DNA from: Methylobacillus sp. MM3
GTDB lineage: Bacteria; Pseudomonadota; Gammaproteobacteria; Burkholderiales; Methylophilaceae
NCBI RefSeq assembly: GCF_001645185.1
Contig: NZ_LXTQ01000057.1
Span: forward strand, 62,001-126,000
Reading direction: 5' to 3'
Length of the DNA: 64,000 bases
Part shown: positions 30,060 through 40,582 of the stretch, in pieces
Numbering within the stretch: the stretch's first letter is position 1
Layout: every line of letters begins with the position of its first letter
Notes under the pieces: generated by a model
Seen by the model: the letters and a program-made list of their open reading frames with translations, nothing else
The model's database searches: none
What the model was told of the DNA's origin: nothing
Made by a program: the position numbers and the translations under genes

Positions 30060-31265
30060 ATGAATATCCTTTTCCTCTCCGATGTTTATTTTCCCCGTAT
30101 CAACGGCGTTTCCACCTCCATCAACACCTTGCGTCAGCAACTTGCGGCGCAAGGGCATCGCGTGCATTTGCTGGCTCCCGATTACTATAGCCCGAGCGAG
30201 GACGAGAGCTGGATCACCCGCGTGCCCTCGCATTACCTGCTGTTCGATCCGGAAGACCGGCTGATGCGCTACGGCAAGGCGCTATCGCTGACCGCGGAAT
30301 TGCGGCAGGAGGATTTCCACGTCGTGCACGTACATACGCCTTTCGTCGCGCATTACCTCGGCTTGCGCCTGGCGCGCAGGTTGCGGATCCCATGTGTGGA
30401 GACTTATCACACGTTTTTTGAAGACTACATGCATCACTATTTGCCTGTCCTGCCGAAACCTATGCTGCGTGCATTGGCGCGGCGCCTTTCGCGCAGCCAG
30501 TGCAATGCGGTAGATGCCGTGGTCGCGCCGTCGCAGCCCATGCTGGATGCCCTGCGCGGCTACGGGGTGGAATCGCATGCGGAGGTGATCCCCACGGGCT
30601 TGCAGGAGTACAGCTTTACCCCGGGCGATGGGCCGGGTTTCCGCCAGCGTTACGGCATTGCGCCGGATCGGCCGGTGATGCTGTATGTCGGACGGGTCGC
30701 GCACGAAAAGAATATCGGTTTCCTGCTGCGCATGACGGTCGAGGTGAAACGAAGCCGGCCGGATATCCTGTTCGTCATCGCCGGCGAAGGGCCTGCTCTG
30801 GAGCGCCTGCGCCGGGAGGCGGAAATGCTGGGCTTGCAGGATAACACCCTGTTTATCGGCTATCTCGACCGTAAAACCGAGCTGAACGACTGCTACCGGA
30901 TGGCGGATGTATTTGTTTTTTCCTCGCTGACCGAAACGCAAGGGCTGGTGCTGCTGGAAGCCATGGCGCAGGGCGTACCGGTTGTGGCGATTGCTGAAAT
31001 GGGGACGAAATCCATCCTGCGCGAAGGCGACGGAGCCCTGATTGCACCGCAGGATGAGCGCGGCTTTGCCGAGCGCGTGCTGGGAGTGCTTGCCAGTTCC
31101 GGCTACCGCAACACCCTGGGCGAACGGGCGCACGGCTATGCATTGCACTGGTCTGCAGGCAGCATGGCGGATCGCATGTCGCATTTCTACAGGAAGGCGA
31201 TTACCGCCTATGGCGCGTCATACAAGACGCAGCGCTCCGGTGTGAGCCTGACGGCCAGGGACTGA
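30060..31265 (+). CDS. GT4 glycosyltransferase, probable diacylglycerol glycosyltransferase
   Basis: 401 residues from ATG 30060 (after AAAGGCGGCGC). N-terminal MNILFLSDVYFPRINGVSTS, acceptor-side VETYHTFFEDYMHHYLP, donor-side MLYVGRVAHEKNIGFL and EX7E motif in SLTETQGLVLLEAMAQG. The YHT..EDY.H block is typical of GT4 diacylglycerol glucosyl- or galactosyltransferases that build membrane glycolipids. The PHO-type promoter and position beside Pit/Pst genes favour a role in replacing phospholipids by glycolipids when phosphate is scarce. Sugar and product are not decided. Confidence 0.82.
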   Translation: MNILFLSDVYFPRINGVSTSINTLRQQLAAQGHRVHLLAPDYYSPSEDESWITRVPSHYLLFDPEDRLMRYGKALSLTAELRQEDFHVVHVHTPFVAHYLGLRLARRLRIPCVETYHTFFEDYMHHYLPVLPKPMLRALARRLSRSQCNAVDAVVAPSQPMLDALRGYGVESHAEVIPTGLQEYSFTPGDGPGFRQRYGIAPDRPVMLYVGRVAHEKNIGFLLRMTVEVKRSRPDILFVIAGEGPALERLRREAEMLGLQDNTLFIGYLDRKTELNDCYRMADVFVFSSLTETQGLVLLEAMAQGVPVVAIAEMGTKSILREGDGALIAPQDERGFAERVLGVLASSGYRNTLGERAHGYALHWSAGSMADRMSHFYRKAITAYGASYKTQRSGVSLTARD

Positions 31266-31266
31266 T

Positions 31267-32283
31267 TTACAGAAACTTCGTCCCAAGCCACCAGAAGCAG
31301 GCTGCAATCAGTCCGCTGGCCGGAATGGTCAGCACCCAGGCCACCACCAGGTTCATGGCCACGCCCCAGCGCACATCGCGCGTCCGGCGTGCCGAACCGA
31401 CGCCCACAATGGCGCCGGAGATCGTGTGCGTAGTGGAAACCGGGATGCCGCCCAGGGTGGCAAGGCCCAAGCTCAACGCTCCACCCATCGAAGCGCACGA
31501 GCCGCTGACCGAATTCAGCTTGGTGATCTTGGTGCCCATGGTTTTGACGATGCGCCAACCGCCCATATAGGTGCCGAGAGCAATCGCGAAGTAGCAGGAA
31601 TAGACCACCCAGTCCGGCAGGGTGGCGACATCGGTGGTCGCGACACCGGCGCTGATCATCAGCAGCCAGATGATGCCGATGGTTTTCTGTGCATCGTTGC
31701 CGCCATGCGCCAGGCTATAGGCGCCGGAGGCGAATAGCTGCATGCGGTCGAACCAGTGCTTGACCTGACCGGGCGTCCGGTTGCGGAACAGCCAGGCGAC
31801 GAGCACCATCAGTAATCCGCCGAACAGATAGCCCACCAACGGCGAAATCAAGATGAATAGCAGAATCTTGCCGAAACCGCTCCAGATGATGGGGGCGATC
31901 CCGCCTGCCTTGGTGATCGTGGCGCCGACCAATCCGCCGATCAGCGCATGGGACGAGGACGAAGGAATGCCATACATCCAGGTAATAACATTCCACGATA
32001 GCGCGCCGCACAAGGCGCCGAAAATCACGTAGTAATCGACAAAAGCCGGATCGACGGTGCCTTTGCCTATGGTGGCGGCGACGTGCAGATGAAATACCCA
32101 CAAAGCGGCGAAATTGAAGAATGCCGCAAACAGCACCGCCTGCTTGGGAGTCAGCGCGCCGGTGGCGACAATGGTGGAAATCGAGTTCGCGCCGTCATGG
32201 AAGCCGTTCATGAAGTCGAACGCCAGCGCCACCAGGATCAGCAGCCCCAGGATCCAGACGTTGATAGTCAACGCCTCCATCAT
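31267..32283 (-). CDS. PiT-family inorganic phosphate transporter
   Basis: 338 residues with about ten membrane helices. The duplicated PiT signature appears as FDFMNGFHDGANSIST near the N-terminus and AYSLAHGGNDAQKTIG in the second half, followed by ISGAIVGVGSARR. It carries phosphate (with metal) by proton symport in the low-affinity range. Its start overlaps the stop of the DUF47 gene (ATGATG), so the two are coupled; this Pit-DUF47 pair is widespread. Confidence 0.93.
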   Translation of the reverse strand: MMEALTINVWILGLLILVALAFDFMNGFHDGANSISTIVATGALTPKQAVLFAAFFNFAALWVFHLHVAATIGKGTVDPAFVDYYVIFGALCGALSWNVITWMYGIPSSSSHALIGGLVGATITKAGGIAPIIWSGFGKILLFILISPLVGYLFGGLLMVLVAWLFRNRTPGQVKHWFDRMQLFASGAYSLAHGGNDAQKTIGIIWLLMISAGVATTDVATLPDWVVYSCYFAIALGTYMGGWRIVKTMGTKITKLNSVSGSCASMGGALSLGLATLGGIPVSTTHTISGAIVGVGSARRTRDVRWGVAMNLVVAWVLTIPASGLIAACFWWLGTKFL

Positions 32284-32921
32284 GAATTCTCGATCAGGAT
32301 TTCTTCGATGGTCTTGGCTGTTTCCTCGCAGCGATCCAGCACGGTTTCAAGCAGGAAATAGAATTCATGCAGCTTCATTGCCATCCACGGATCGGTCCCC
32401 TCCTGGAACAGCCGGGTGATCGCTTTTTTCAGCACCTTGTCTCCCTTGGATTCGATCTCGTCGATCTCCTGGCAGAATGCCGCAGTCTCCTTGCGGCGTT
32501 CCTTGTCCGCGAGGCTGATCATCGCGCGATTGAGCCGCAGGCTGGCGTCAGCACCCAGGGCGGCCAGTTCGCGTGCTTCCGGCGTCGATTCCTGAATGTG
32601 GTACATGCCGACCGCATTTGCGACATTGCGCAGCGCGCTCAGTATCTTGTCCAGTTCCAGCGTCAGGTTATGGATTTCGTCGCGATCCAGGGGCGTGATA
32701 AAGGATTTGTGCAGCAGCGCAATAAGCTCGGCCTTGATTTTGTCGCCGCTTTTTTCGTTGAAATCGACCTCCTTGGCGAGGAGCTCGATATCCTCGGGGC
32801 TTTCTGCTCCCAGATTGTTGACTAGGCGGAGAGTGGCGTTCGCGCTGGCAACGACCCGGTCCGAATGTGCAATGAGCAGGTCGAAAAACTCTTTACGTTT
32901 TGGCATCAGGCCGCTAAACAT
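32280..32921 (-). CDS. DUF47/PhoU-like Pit accessory protein
   Basis: 213 residues from ATG 32921 (MFSGLMPKRKEFFDLLIAHSD), preceded by AAGGGATATTTCGTC. All-helical, PhoU-like repeats with EVDFNEKSGDKIKAELI and DEIESKGDKVLKKAI, each carrying the acidic E/D...D metal-cluster pattern of the family. DUF47 proteins are partners or regulators of PiT transporters. The C-terminus overlaps the transporter gene. Confidence 0.92.
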   Translation of the reverse strand: MFSGLMPKRKEFFDLLIAHSDRVVASANATLRLVNNLGAESPEDIELLAKEVDFNEKSGDKIKAELIALLHKSFITPLDRDEIHNLTLELDKILSALRNVANAVGMYHIQESTPEARELAALGADASLRLNRAMISLADKERRKETAAFCQEIDEIESKGDKVLKKAITRLFQEGTDPWMAMKLHEFYFLLETVLDRCEETAKTIEEILIENS

Positions 32922-33028
32922 GACGAAATATCCCTTTTTGTGCGCTGTCTCAAATGTCACGAAATTGTAACAAAGGATGGACCCACCCAATGCACTGAAT
33001 ATGAATGCCAGGGACAAATTGCAGATAC

Positions 33029-33051
33029 AAAAAAGCCCGCGCGAGGCGGGC
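33029..33051 (-). terminator. Terminator after pstB
   Basis: On the minus strand GCCCGC (33046-33051) pairs with GCGGGC (33035-33040) over a 5-nt loop, followed by TTTTTT (33029-33034). It closes the pst operon. Confidence 0.85.
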
Positions 33052-33076
33052 GTTGTCGCTTGGGTGATCGGTGGGA

Positions 33077-33856
33077 TCAGCCGAACTTGCCGGTGATGTA
33101 GTCTTCCGTCTCGCGGCGCGAGGGCTTGGTAAACATGGTGTCGGTGTTCCCGAATTCGATCAGTTCGCCCAGGTACATATAGGCGGTGTAGTCAGAAACG
33201 CGCGCCGCCTGCTGCATGTTGTGCGTGACGACGAGAATGGTGACCTTGTTCTTCAGCTCGGACATCAGTTCCTCGATGCTGGCGGTGGCAATCGGGTCCA
33301 GCGCGGACGTCGGCTCGTCGAACAGCATGATTTCGGGGTCGGTCGCCAGCGCGCGAGCGATGCACAAGCGCTGTTGCTGGCCGCCGGAGAGATTGAACGC
33401 CACTTCGTGGAGTCTATCCTTTACTTCGTTCCAGATTGCCGCGCCGCGCAGCGCTTCTTCCACCTTGTTGTCCATGTCGCGCTTGTTGGTCTCGCCGCGC
33501 ACGCGCAGGCCGTAGGCAACGTTCTCATAGATCGATTTGGGGAAGGGATTCGGCTTCTGGAACACCATGCTGATGCGCATGCGCACTTCAATCGGGTCCA
33601 CCGCCTTTTGCAGGATATTGGTGTTATCCGGATGCATCACGATCTCGCCCTCGTACTGATTGCCGGGATAGAGGTCGTGCATGCGATTGAAACAACGCAG
33701 GAAAGTCGATTTGCCGCAGCCGGAAGGTCCGATTAGCGCGGTGATCTTTTTTTCATGGACAGGCAGGTTGATGCCCTTGAGCGCCTTGTGGCCGCCGTTG
33801 TAATAGAAGCTCAGGTTGCGGGCTTCGGCCTTGATGGGCGTTTCGGTGGGTTGCAT
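33077..33856 (-). CDS. pstB: Phosphate ABC transporter ATPase PstB
   Basis: 259 residues from ATG 33856 ([19 protein letters not shown]), with AAGGAC upstream. Walker [10 protein letters not shown], signature LSGGQQQRL, Walker [14 protein letters not shown] and the switch His in VVTHNMQQA are present. It powers high-affinity phosphate import. Last gene of pstSCAB; no phoU or phoBR follows in this window. The 103-bp gap after pstA contains an imperfect GTCTGTGCGGC/GCCGCAGAC hairpin (about 33896-33941). Confidence 0.96.
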   Translation of the reverse strand: MQPTETPIKAEARNLSFYYNGGHKALKGINLPVHEKKITALIGPSGCGKSTFLRCFNRMHDLYPGNQYEGEIVMHPDNTNILQKAVDPIEVRMRISMVFQKPNPFPKSIYENVAYGLRVRGETNKRDMDNKVEEALRGAAIWNEVKDRLHEVAFNLSGGQQQRLCIARALATDPEIMLFDEPTSALDPIATASIEELMSELKNKVTILVVTHNMQQAARVSDYTAYMYLGELIEFGNTDTMFTKPSRRETEDYITGKFG

Positions 33857-33959
33857 GAAATTCGTCCTTAACTCAGGAAATCCAGAATATAGAGTGTGTC
33901 TGTGCGGCAATCGGGCGAAGACGCGACGGCGAGCCGCAGACAGTACATGCCGCGCAGAC

Positions 33960-34901
33960 TTACCATTTGATGTTCTTGCGGATGCGGTAGCGCAGCCAGA
34001 TCGCCGTGCCGTTCATCAGCAGCGTCACTATGATGATGATCGCGCCGGTTGCCGCAGCGTTGGTATGGAACGCATGATCCGGGCGCGACAGCCAGTTGAA
34101 CATCTGAATCGGCAGCACGGTAAAGCCCGATTGCAGCCATTCGAAATTGAGGAATGGCGGTTCGGCCATAACCGGTGCCGGCGGCAGGAAGGCGATGAAC
34201 GTCAGGGCGCCGATGGTAATCACGGGCGCTGTTTCACCCAGTGCGCGAGCCATGCCGATGATGATGCCGGTCAGGATGCCGCCGAACGAGTAGTGCAGGA
34301 TGTGATCGGAAACGACCTGCCATTTGGTTGCACCGACGGCGTAAGCGCCTTCGCGGATACTGACCGGAATCGCGCGGATGGATTCGCGCGTGGTGACAAT
34401 GACTACCGGCAGGATCAGCAACGCCAGCGTCAGGCCCGCGGTCAGGATGCTTTGTCCCAGATCGAGAATGTAGACGAACAGACCCAGCGCCAGCAGGCCG
34501 TAGATGATCGAAGGGACCCCGGCCAGATTGCTGACGTTGATTTCGATCAGGTCGGTAAACCAGTTCTTCGGAGCATATTCTTCCAGATAGACGCCCGCCG
34601 CTACGCCCAGCGGCACGGCCGTAACAAAGGTGACCGTCATGACTAGCAAGGAACCTACCCAGGCAGTCAACAGCCCGGCGCTGCCTGCCCGGCGCGATGG
34701 GAAGTTGCTGAGAAACTCCTGATTGAAACGCGGGTAGCCGTCCATGACCAGGTCGACAAACAGCGTCAGCAGCGTCAACAGCCCCACCATCAAGGCGATC
34801 AGGCCAATGATGGAGAAAATATAGTCGTTCAGCTTGTGCCGACGAATCATCGCCCGCACTTCGTCCAGGTTTTTCAGCACGGCTGGCTGTTGGGTCGTCA
34901 T
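33960..34901 (-). CDS. pstA: Phosphate ABC transporter permease PstA
   Basis: 313 residues with six membrane helices and an MetI-type permease domain; the EAA-type loop reads [25 protein letters not shown]. It forms the membrane channel with PstC. It begins 1 bp after the pstC stop. Confidence 0.95.
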   Translation of the reverse strand: MTTQQPAVLKNLDEVRAMIRRHKLNDYIFSIIGLIALMVGLLTLLTLFVDLVMDGYPRFNQEFLSNFPSRRAGSAGLLTAWVGSLLVMTVTFVTAVPLGVAAGVYLEEYAPKNWFTDLIEINVSNLAGVPSIIYGLLALGLFVYILDLGQSILTAGLTLALLILPVVIVTTRESIRAIPVSIREGAYAVGATKWQVVSDHILHYSFGGILTGIIIGMARALGETAPVITIGALTFIAFLPPAPVMAEPPFLNFEWLQSGFTVLPIQMFNWLSRPDHAFHTNAAATGAIIIIVTLLMNGTAIWLRYRIRKNIKW

Positions 34902-34902
34902 T

Positions 34903-35850
34903 TTAGTAAGCCTCGCGGTATTTCTTGCGAGCCAGGTGGCCCAGCAGATTGAAGAATAAGGTCATGAAGGCGAGCACCAGGCCGGCGGCGAAAATGCTCT
35001 GATAGCCGATGCTGCCGTGCGGCAGATCGCCCATGGCCACCTGCACGATATAGGCGGTAATGGTGGCGGCGCCCTCCATCGGGTTGATGGTCATCGTCGG
35101 CTGCTGGCCGGCGGCGATCGCAACCACCATGGTTTCGCCCACGGCGCGGGAGATACCGAGGATGTAGGCGGCGATAATCCCCGAGGTGGCGGCTGGCGCA
35201 ACCACGCGCACCGCAGTCTGGAAGCGCGTTGCGCCCATGGCGTAGGAGCCTTCGCGCATGCTCATCGGCACGGCGCGCATTGCGTCTTCCGCCATCGAAC
35301 TGATGTAAGGAATGATCATGATGCCCATGACGATGCCTGGGCCCAGCATATTGAAGCCGGGGAGTTCGGGGAAAATCTTTTGCAGCATGGGCGTGACGAA
35401 CAGCAGCGCAAAGTAGCCGAACACCACCGTAGGCACGCCTACCAGCAACTCAAGGATGGGCTTGCAGATTTCCCGCACGCGGTGCGAAGCGAATTCGGAA
35501 AGATAAATGGCGGCGATGGTGCCGAGCGGTACCGCCACCATCAATGCGATGCCCGACGTGACCAGAGTGCCCATTACCAGCGGCAGGATACCGTAGTGGG
35601 CATCTTCGAACAGCGGTGTCCATTGCGTGTCGGTGAGGAAGTCCACAATGGAGACATGCGCGAAAAAGCCGGCGGATTCGTAAAGCAGGATGGCGACAAT
35701 GCCAACTGTGGTGGCGACAGCCGACAGGGCGGCCATCATGAGAATGAACTCAATCACCCGCTCTTTGAAGTGGCGCCGGAAATTCTTGGCGAGACGGTCG
35801 CTGATGCGAAGTTCCAGTGGATTATTCAGCACTTCGGTTGCCATGCTCAT
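34903..35850 (-). CDS. pstC: Phosphate ABC transporter permease PstC
   Basis: 315 residues with six membrane helices; the cytoplasmic EAA-type loop reads MRAVPMSMREGSYAMGATRFQ. ATG 35850 is used; ATG 35844 is the next Met. It follows pstS after 83 bp that contain a strong hairpin (35895-35926), which may set the ratio of binding protein to permease. Confidence 0.95.
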   Translation of the reverse strand: MSMATEVLNNPLELRISDRLAKNFRRHFKERVIEFILMMAALSAVATTVGIVAILLYESAGFFAHVSIVDFLTDTQWTPLFEDAHYGILPLVMGTLVTSGIALMVAVPLGTIAAIYLSEFASHRVREICKPILELLVGVPTVVFGYFALLFVTPMLQKIFPELPGFNMLGPGIVMGIMIIPYISSMAEDAMRAVPMSMREGSYAMGATRFQTAVRVVAPAATSGIIAAYILGISRAVGETMVVAIAAGQQPTMTINPMEGAATITAYIVQVAMGDLPHGSIGYQSIFAAGLVLAFMTLFFNLLGHLARKKYREAY

Positions 35851-35894
35851 AGTTGTTTTAACCCGTGCATTGTAACGGAACGGAGGGGGTTAGA

Positions 35895-35926
35895 CCAACC
35901 GCCGGAACGCTTGTCCCGGCGGTTGG
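35895..35926 (-). repeat. Intercistronic hairpin between pstS and pstC
   Basis: CCAACCGCCGG and CCGGCGGTTGG form a perfect 11-bp stem with a 10-nt loop. No U-tract follows on the minus strand, so it more likely stabilises the pstS mRNA 3' end or partly attenuates transcription than fully terminates it. Confidence 0.7.
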
Positions 35927-35933
35927 AAAAGGC

Positions 35934-36941
<1,008 letters not shown>

Positions 36942-36984
36942 GGCAATCTCCGTGATTGATAGTGTTGGAACTGAAACTTGCGCC

Positions 36985-37018
36985 ACTGTAATGGGTATGT
37001 GTTACAGATTTGTGACAA
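36985..37018 (-). promoter_or_regulatory. PHO-type promoter for pstS
   Basis: Minus-strand TTGTCACAAATCTGTAAC (37001-37018), then 10 bp, then TACAGT (36985-36990). The leader to ATG 36941 would be about 37 nt. Confidence 0.75.
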
Positions 37019-37118
37019 GTTGTCATTTTAATTGAGCGTTTCCGATCCAACATCCGGCGCTTTCCCGGCGCAGCGCAAAGAAGTAGTATTGCAGGCATCC
37101 TGTATATGCGTAGCGCTT

Positions 37119-38393
37119 ATGGATATTGGTGACTTTTTTAGTCAAGGCAATGACTTGCAACATGTCCCGGCATTCCTGATCAGTCTGGCAATCGGCCTGC
37201 TGATCGGGCTAGAACGCGAGCGCAGCCCCGTGGCAAAGGCGGGCCTGCGAACGTTTACGTTGACGGCACTGCTGGGAACGCTGTCCGCCATGCTGGCGGA
37301 AAAAGCCGGATCGCCGTGGATTCTCGTCGCCGGCTTTATTGTTGTTGCCTATTTGATCGTAAGCGCCTATCTGGAAGACCGCAAGCTCGAGGACCCCGGC
37401 ACCACGACCGAGACGGCGCTTGTTTTCTGCTTCGGCCTGGGGGCGATGGTCTGGTATGGCGAGACGACCCTGGCGGTCATGCTGGCTATCGTCACCACCA
37501 TACTCCTGCATTACAAGCCCGAGCTGCAGAACCTCAGCAAAAGCCTGTCGCGCACCGATGTGCAGTCGGTGCTGCAATTCGCGGTGCTTTCCTTCATCGT
37601 GTTGCCGATATTGCCCGACCGCGATTTCGGTCCGTACAACGCGCTCAATCTCAATCAGATATGGGTGATGGTAGTGCTGATTTCCGGTGTCAGCCTCGCC
37701 GGGTATGCGGCGCTGCGTATTGCCGGCCAGCGTTATGGCGCTCCTTTGCTGGGAGTGTTCGGTGGCTTGGCCTCCAGTACCGCCACGACGCTGGTCTATG
37801 CGCGTCACGGCAAGGGCGGCGAGAAGTTCACCCGGCTGGCGGCTGTCGTCATCCTGATCGCCAGCCTGGTGGTGCTGGTCAGGCTGGCAGTGCTGGGCAG
37901 CGTGGTTTCGCCGCGCATCGTGGTTTATCTCCTGCCGGTGCTGGCGGGCGGTCTGGTGATGGGCGGAGCGGTGACCTATCTTATCTGGCGAAAAATCAAT
38001 CGCGAAGGTGAATTGCCGATGCCGGAAATTACCAATCCCACCGAGATCAAGGTTGCGTTGGGGTTCGGGTTGTTTTATGCCGCCGTTCTGGTGACCGCTG
38101 CATGGCTGTCCGATTATGCGGGTACTGGCGGGCTTTATGCCCTGGCGCTGGTGTCCGGGTTGACCGATGTCGATGCCATCACATTATCCAGCCTGAGATT
38201 GTTCGAGCAAGGCAAGCTGGACCCAATGCAGACGGTATCCGCCATCATTATTGCCTACATTGCCAATATGGGTTTCAAGCTCGGCCTGGTGGCGGTCGTG
38301 GGCAGCATGGCTCTGGCGCGTCTTTGCCTGCCGGCAGTGATTGCCGTGGTGGCCGGGCTGGGTGGCGCATGGGCATTGCATTTCTTGCTATGA
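37119..38393 (+). CDS. MgtC/SapB-DUF4010 membrane protein
   Basis: 424 residues if started at ATG 37119 (MDIGDFFSQGNDLQHVPAFL); a TTG at 37032 would add 29 residues, and neither has a clear ribosome site. About 12 membrane helices. The N-terminal MgtC-like half has ISLAIGLLIGLERER and GLRTFTLTALLGTL; the C-terminal half is DUF4010-like with GGLASSTATTLVYAR and VSGLTDVDAITLS. Function of this two-domain family is not established. It is divergent from pstS. Confidence 0.85.
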   Translation: MDIGDFFSQGNDLQHVPAFLISLAIGLLIGLERERSPVAKAGLRTFTLTALLGTLSAMLAEKAGSPWILVAGFIVVAYLIVSAYLEDRKLEDPGTTTETALVFCFGLGAMVWYGETTLAVMLAIVTTILLHYKPELQNLSKSLSRTDVQSVLQFAVLSFIVLPILPDRDFGPYNALNLNQIWVMVVLISGVSLAGYAALRIAGQRYGAPLLGVFGGLASSTATTLVYARHGKGGEKFTRLAAVVILIASLVVLVRLAVLGSVVSPRIVVYLLPVLAGGLVMGGAVTYLIWRKINREGELPMPEITNPTEIKVALGFGLFYAAVLVTAAWLSDYAGTGGLYALALVSGLTDVDAITLSSLRLFEQGKLDPMQTVSAIIIAYIANMGFKLGLVAVVGSMALARLCLPAVIAVVAGLGGAWALHFLL

Positions 38394-38433
38394 ATATCCA
38401 GCATTCGGGAGTGTAGTTATGACAGGGGGTAAC

Positions 38434-40521
38434 ATGGAAGTGATCGACCTCGCGCGCCAGCGTAACAACCCGGTTTATCAGCTGGTGGCATTGCTTGAAG
38501 AGCTGGGCGAAGCGGTGGCGGTCACGGATCGTTTGGCCCATCTGGTGCATATCAACCTGTCGGCGCAGCGCATGCTTGGCATTGTCGGAGAAGAAATTGC
38601 GGGCGCGAGCCTGGCCGAGTGGGTCGAGGAACTGGCCGCCGCCCCCAATGTCGAGTTGGCGTTATCCGAATACGCGATGATCCCGCGCGGGCCGAACGGC
38701 GAACGCACCGTCACCTTACGCCAGCGCAACGGCGGGACGAATCGCGCGGATTTCCTTGTATGCAGAACGGAGCTGGGCGATGCGGCAATCTGCGTCTGCC
38801 TGTTCCGCGACCTGTCCGAGATCAATCGTGCCCAGGAGCAGATGCTGGATGCACAGAGGCTGGTGCGGTCCATTCTTCACAACACTTCGGAAGGCTATGT
38901 GCTGATCGATGCTTCCGGCATGATCACGGATATTAACCCCGCCTTCGAGGCCATGTGCGGCCGTAACGCGATGGATTTGCTGGACAGCCGTTTTGACCGG
39001 CTGTTTGACGGTCGCGACAAGAAAACGATAGAAGGCCTGGTAACCAAACTGGAAAAAGGCCGTACCGCCAGCGCTGAAATCGGCTTTCAGGGGGCCAACG
39101 GCGAATCCAGGCTGGGGCTGTTCAAGGGCGCGCCACTCTTCGACGCGCGCGATGAGCGCGTGGGGATTTTCGGCCTGATTACCGACGTCACCGAAGCCAA
39201 GGAGAGAGAGCGAAAAATCGAACAGTTGGCCTATTTCGACCCGCTGACCGAACTCGCCAACCGGTCTTTGCTCCGCGACAAGCTGGAGCAGGCAACCCTG
39301 TTCTCGCAGCGTTCGCAGCGTAAATTCGCGCTGCTGTTTCTCGATCTTGACCGCTTCAAACATGTCAACGATACCTATAACCATCCCCTGGGCGACCAGG
39401 TGTTGCAGGAAGTGGCGCAACGCATCCGGCAAGTGGTGCGCCGCAGCGACGTGGTCTCGCGTTTCGGCGGCGACGAATTCGTCATCGGCCTGGTCGAGCC
39501 CAAGCGTATCGAGGATGTGGCGCTGGTTGCGGAAAAGCTGCTCGAAATCGTCGCCCGGCCGGTTGCTCTCGACGACAAGACGGTGCACATCACCACCAGC
39601 ATCGGTATCAGCGTCTTTCCGGACGATGCGAGTTCCGTCGATGAACTGATACGCAACGCCGACCTGGCGATGTATCAGGCCAAGGAAGAGGGGCGCGCCC
39701 GTTACAGCTATTTCACCGAAACCCTGAACGACCGCGTGCGCCGGCGGCGCGAGATGGAAAGACAAATGCGGCAGGCGCTGGAAAACGAGGAGTTCGTGCT
39801 GCATTACCAGCCCAAGGTGGATGGCAACAATGGCCGCATCATCGGCGCTGAGGCGCTGATTCGCTGGCAAAGTCCGGCCATGGGCTTCGTTTCGCCTGCC
39901 GACTTTATCCCTCTGGCGGAAGAAACCGGCATGATCGTCCCCATCGGCGAATGGGTGTTGAAGCAGGCCAGCAAGCAAATCCGCGAATGGAAACGGCAGG
40001 GGCTGCAACTCGTGCCGGTAGCGGTCAATGTGTCCGGCATGCAGCTGCATCATCCCGAATTCAAGCCGCAACTACAAAAAATGCTTGCCAAATCGGACAT
40101 GGTCACGGAATGGCTGGAACTGGAAATCACTGAAAGCACCCTGATGAAGGATGTGGAGCTGACCATCGCCCTGCTGCATGAATTGCGCGGTATGGGATTC
40201 ATGCTGTCGGTGGACGACTTCGGCACCGGTTATTCGTCGTTCAGCTATCTCACGCGCTTCCCGATCAATATCCTGAAAATAGACCAGTCTTTCGTCTGCG
40301 ACCTGCCGGATAAAAAGAGTGCCATTACCATCGTCAGCGCGATCGCCAATATGGCGAAAAGCCTGGGGCTGAAAACCGTGGCCGAGGGTGTGGAAACGCG
40401 CGAGCAGGCGGAGTTCCTGACGCGTCTCGGCTGCGATCAGCTGCAGGGTTATTTCTACAGCCGCCCCGTTCCTGCCGACGATTTCGCGCGCTTGCTTGAA
40501 AAAGGCGCCATCGTTCCTTGA
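38434..40521 (+). CDS. PAS-PAS-GGDEF-EAL cyclic di-GMP protein
   Basis: 695 residues from ATG 38434, which has AGGGGGTAAC upstream; ATG 38419 is an alternative. Two PAS-type sensor domains (about 20-130 and 145-260) precede GGDEF (RFGGDEF, with inhibitory site RRSD five residues before) and EAL with [38 protein letters not shown] and AEGVET, all catalytic residues kept. It could both make and degrade c-di-GMP. No membrane segment. Starts 40 bp after the MgtC-like gene. Confidence 0.95.
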   Translation: MEVIDLARQRNNPVYQLVALLEELGEAVAVTDRLAHLVHINLSAQRMLGIVGEEIAGASLAEWVEELAAAPNVELALSEYAMIPRGPNGERTVTLRQRNGGTNRADFLVCRTELGDAAICVCLFRDLSEINRAQEQMLDAQRLVRSILHNTSEGYVLIDASGMITDINPAFEAMCGRNAMDLLDSRFDRLFDGRDKKTIEGLVTKLEKGRTASAEIGFQGANGESRLGLFKGAPLFDARDERVGIFGLITDVTEAKERERKIEQLAYFDPLTELANRSLLRDKLEQATLFSQRSQRKFALLFLDLDRFKHVNDTYNHPLGDQVLQEVAQRIRQVVRRSDVVSRFGGDEFVIGLVEPKRIEDVALVAEKLLEIVARPVALDDKTVHITTSIGISVFPDDASSVDELIRNADLAMYQAKEEGRARYSYFTETLNDRVRRRREMERQMRQALENEEFVLHYQPKVDGNNGRIIGAEALIRWQSPAMGFVSPADFIPLAEETGMIVPIGEWVLKQASKQIREWKRQGLQLVPVAVNVSGMQLHHPEFKPQLQKMLAKSDMVTEWLELEITESTLMKDVELTIALLHELRGMGFMLSVDDFGTGYSSFSYLTRFPINILKIDQSFVCDLPDKKSAITIVSAIANMAKSLGLKTVAEGVETREQAEFLTRLGCDQLQGYFYSRPVPADDFARLLEKGAIVP

Positions 40522-40582
40522 TATCCCCGGAGTGGCAGGGCTTTGCGGTATAATTTCGCCCTTTTCGGCGCAAATTGTCACC

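Noticed and set aside
37019-37060. Plus-strand TTGTCAT near the MgtC/DUF4010 start as a Pho site
   Set aside because: No second half-site 11 bp away and no convincing -10.
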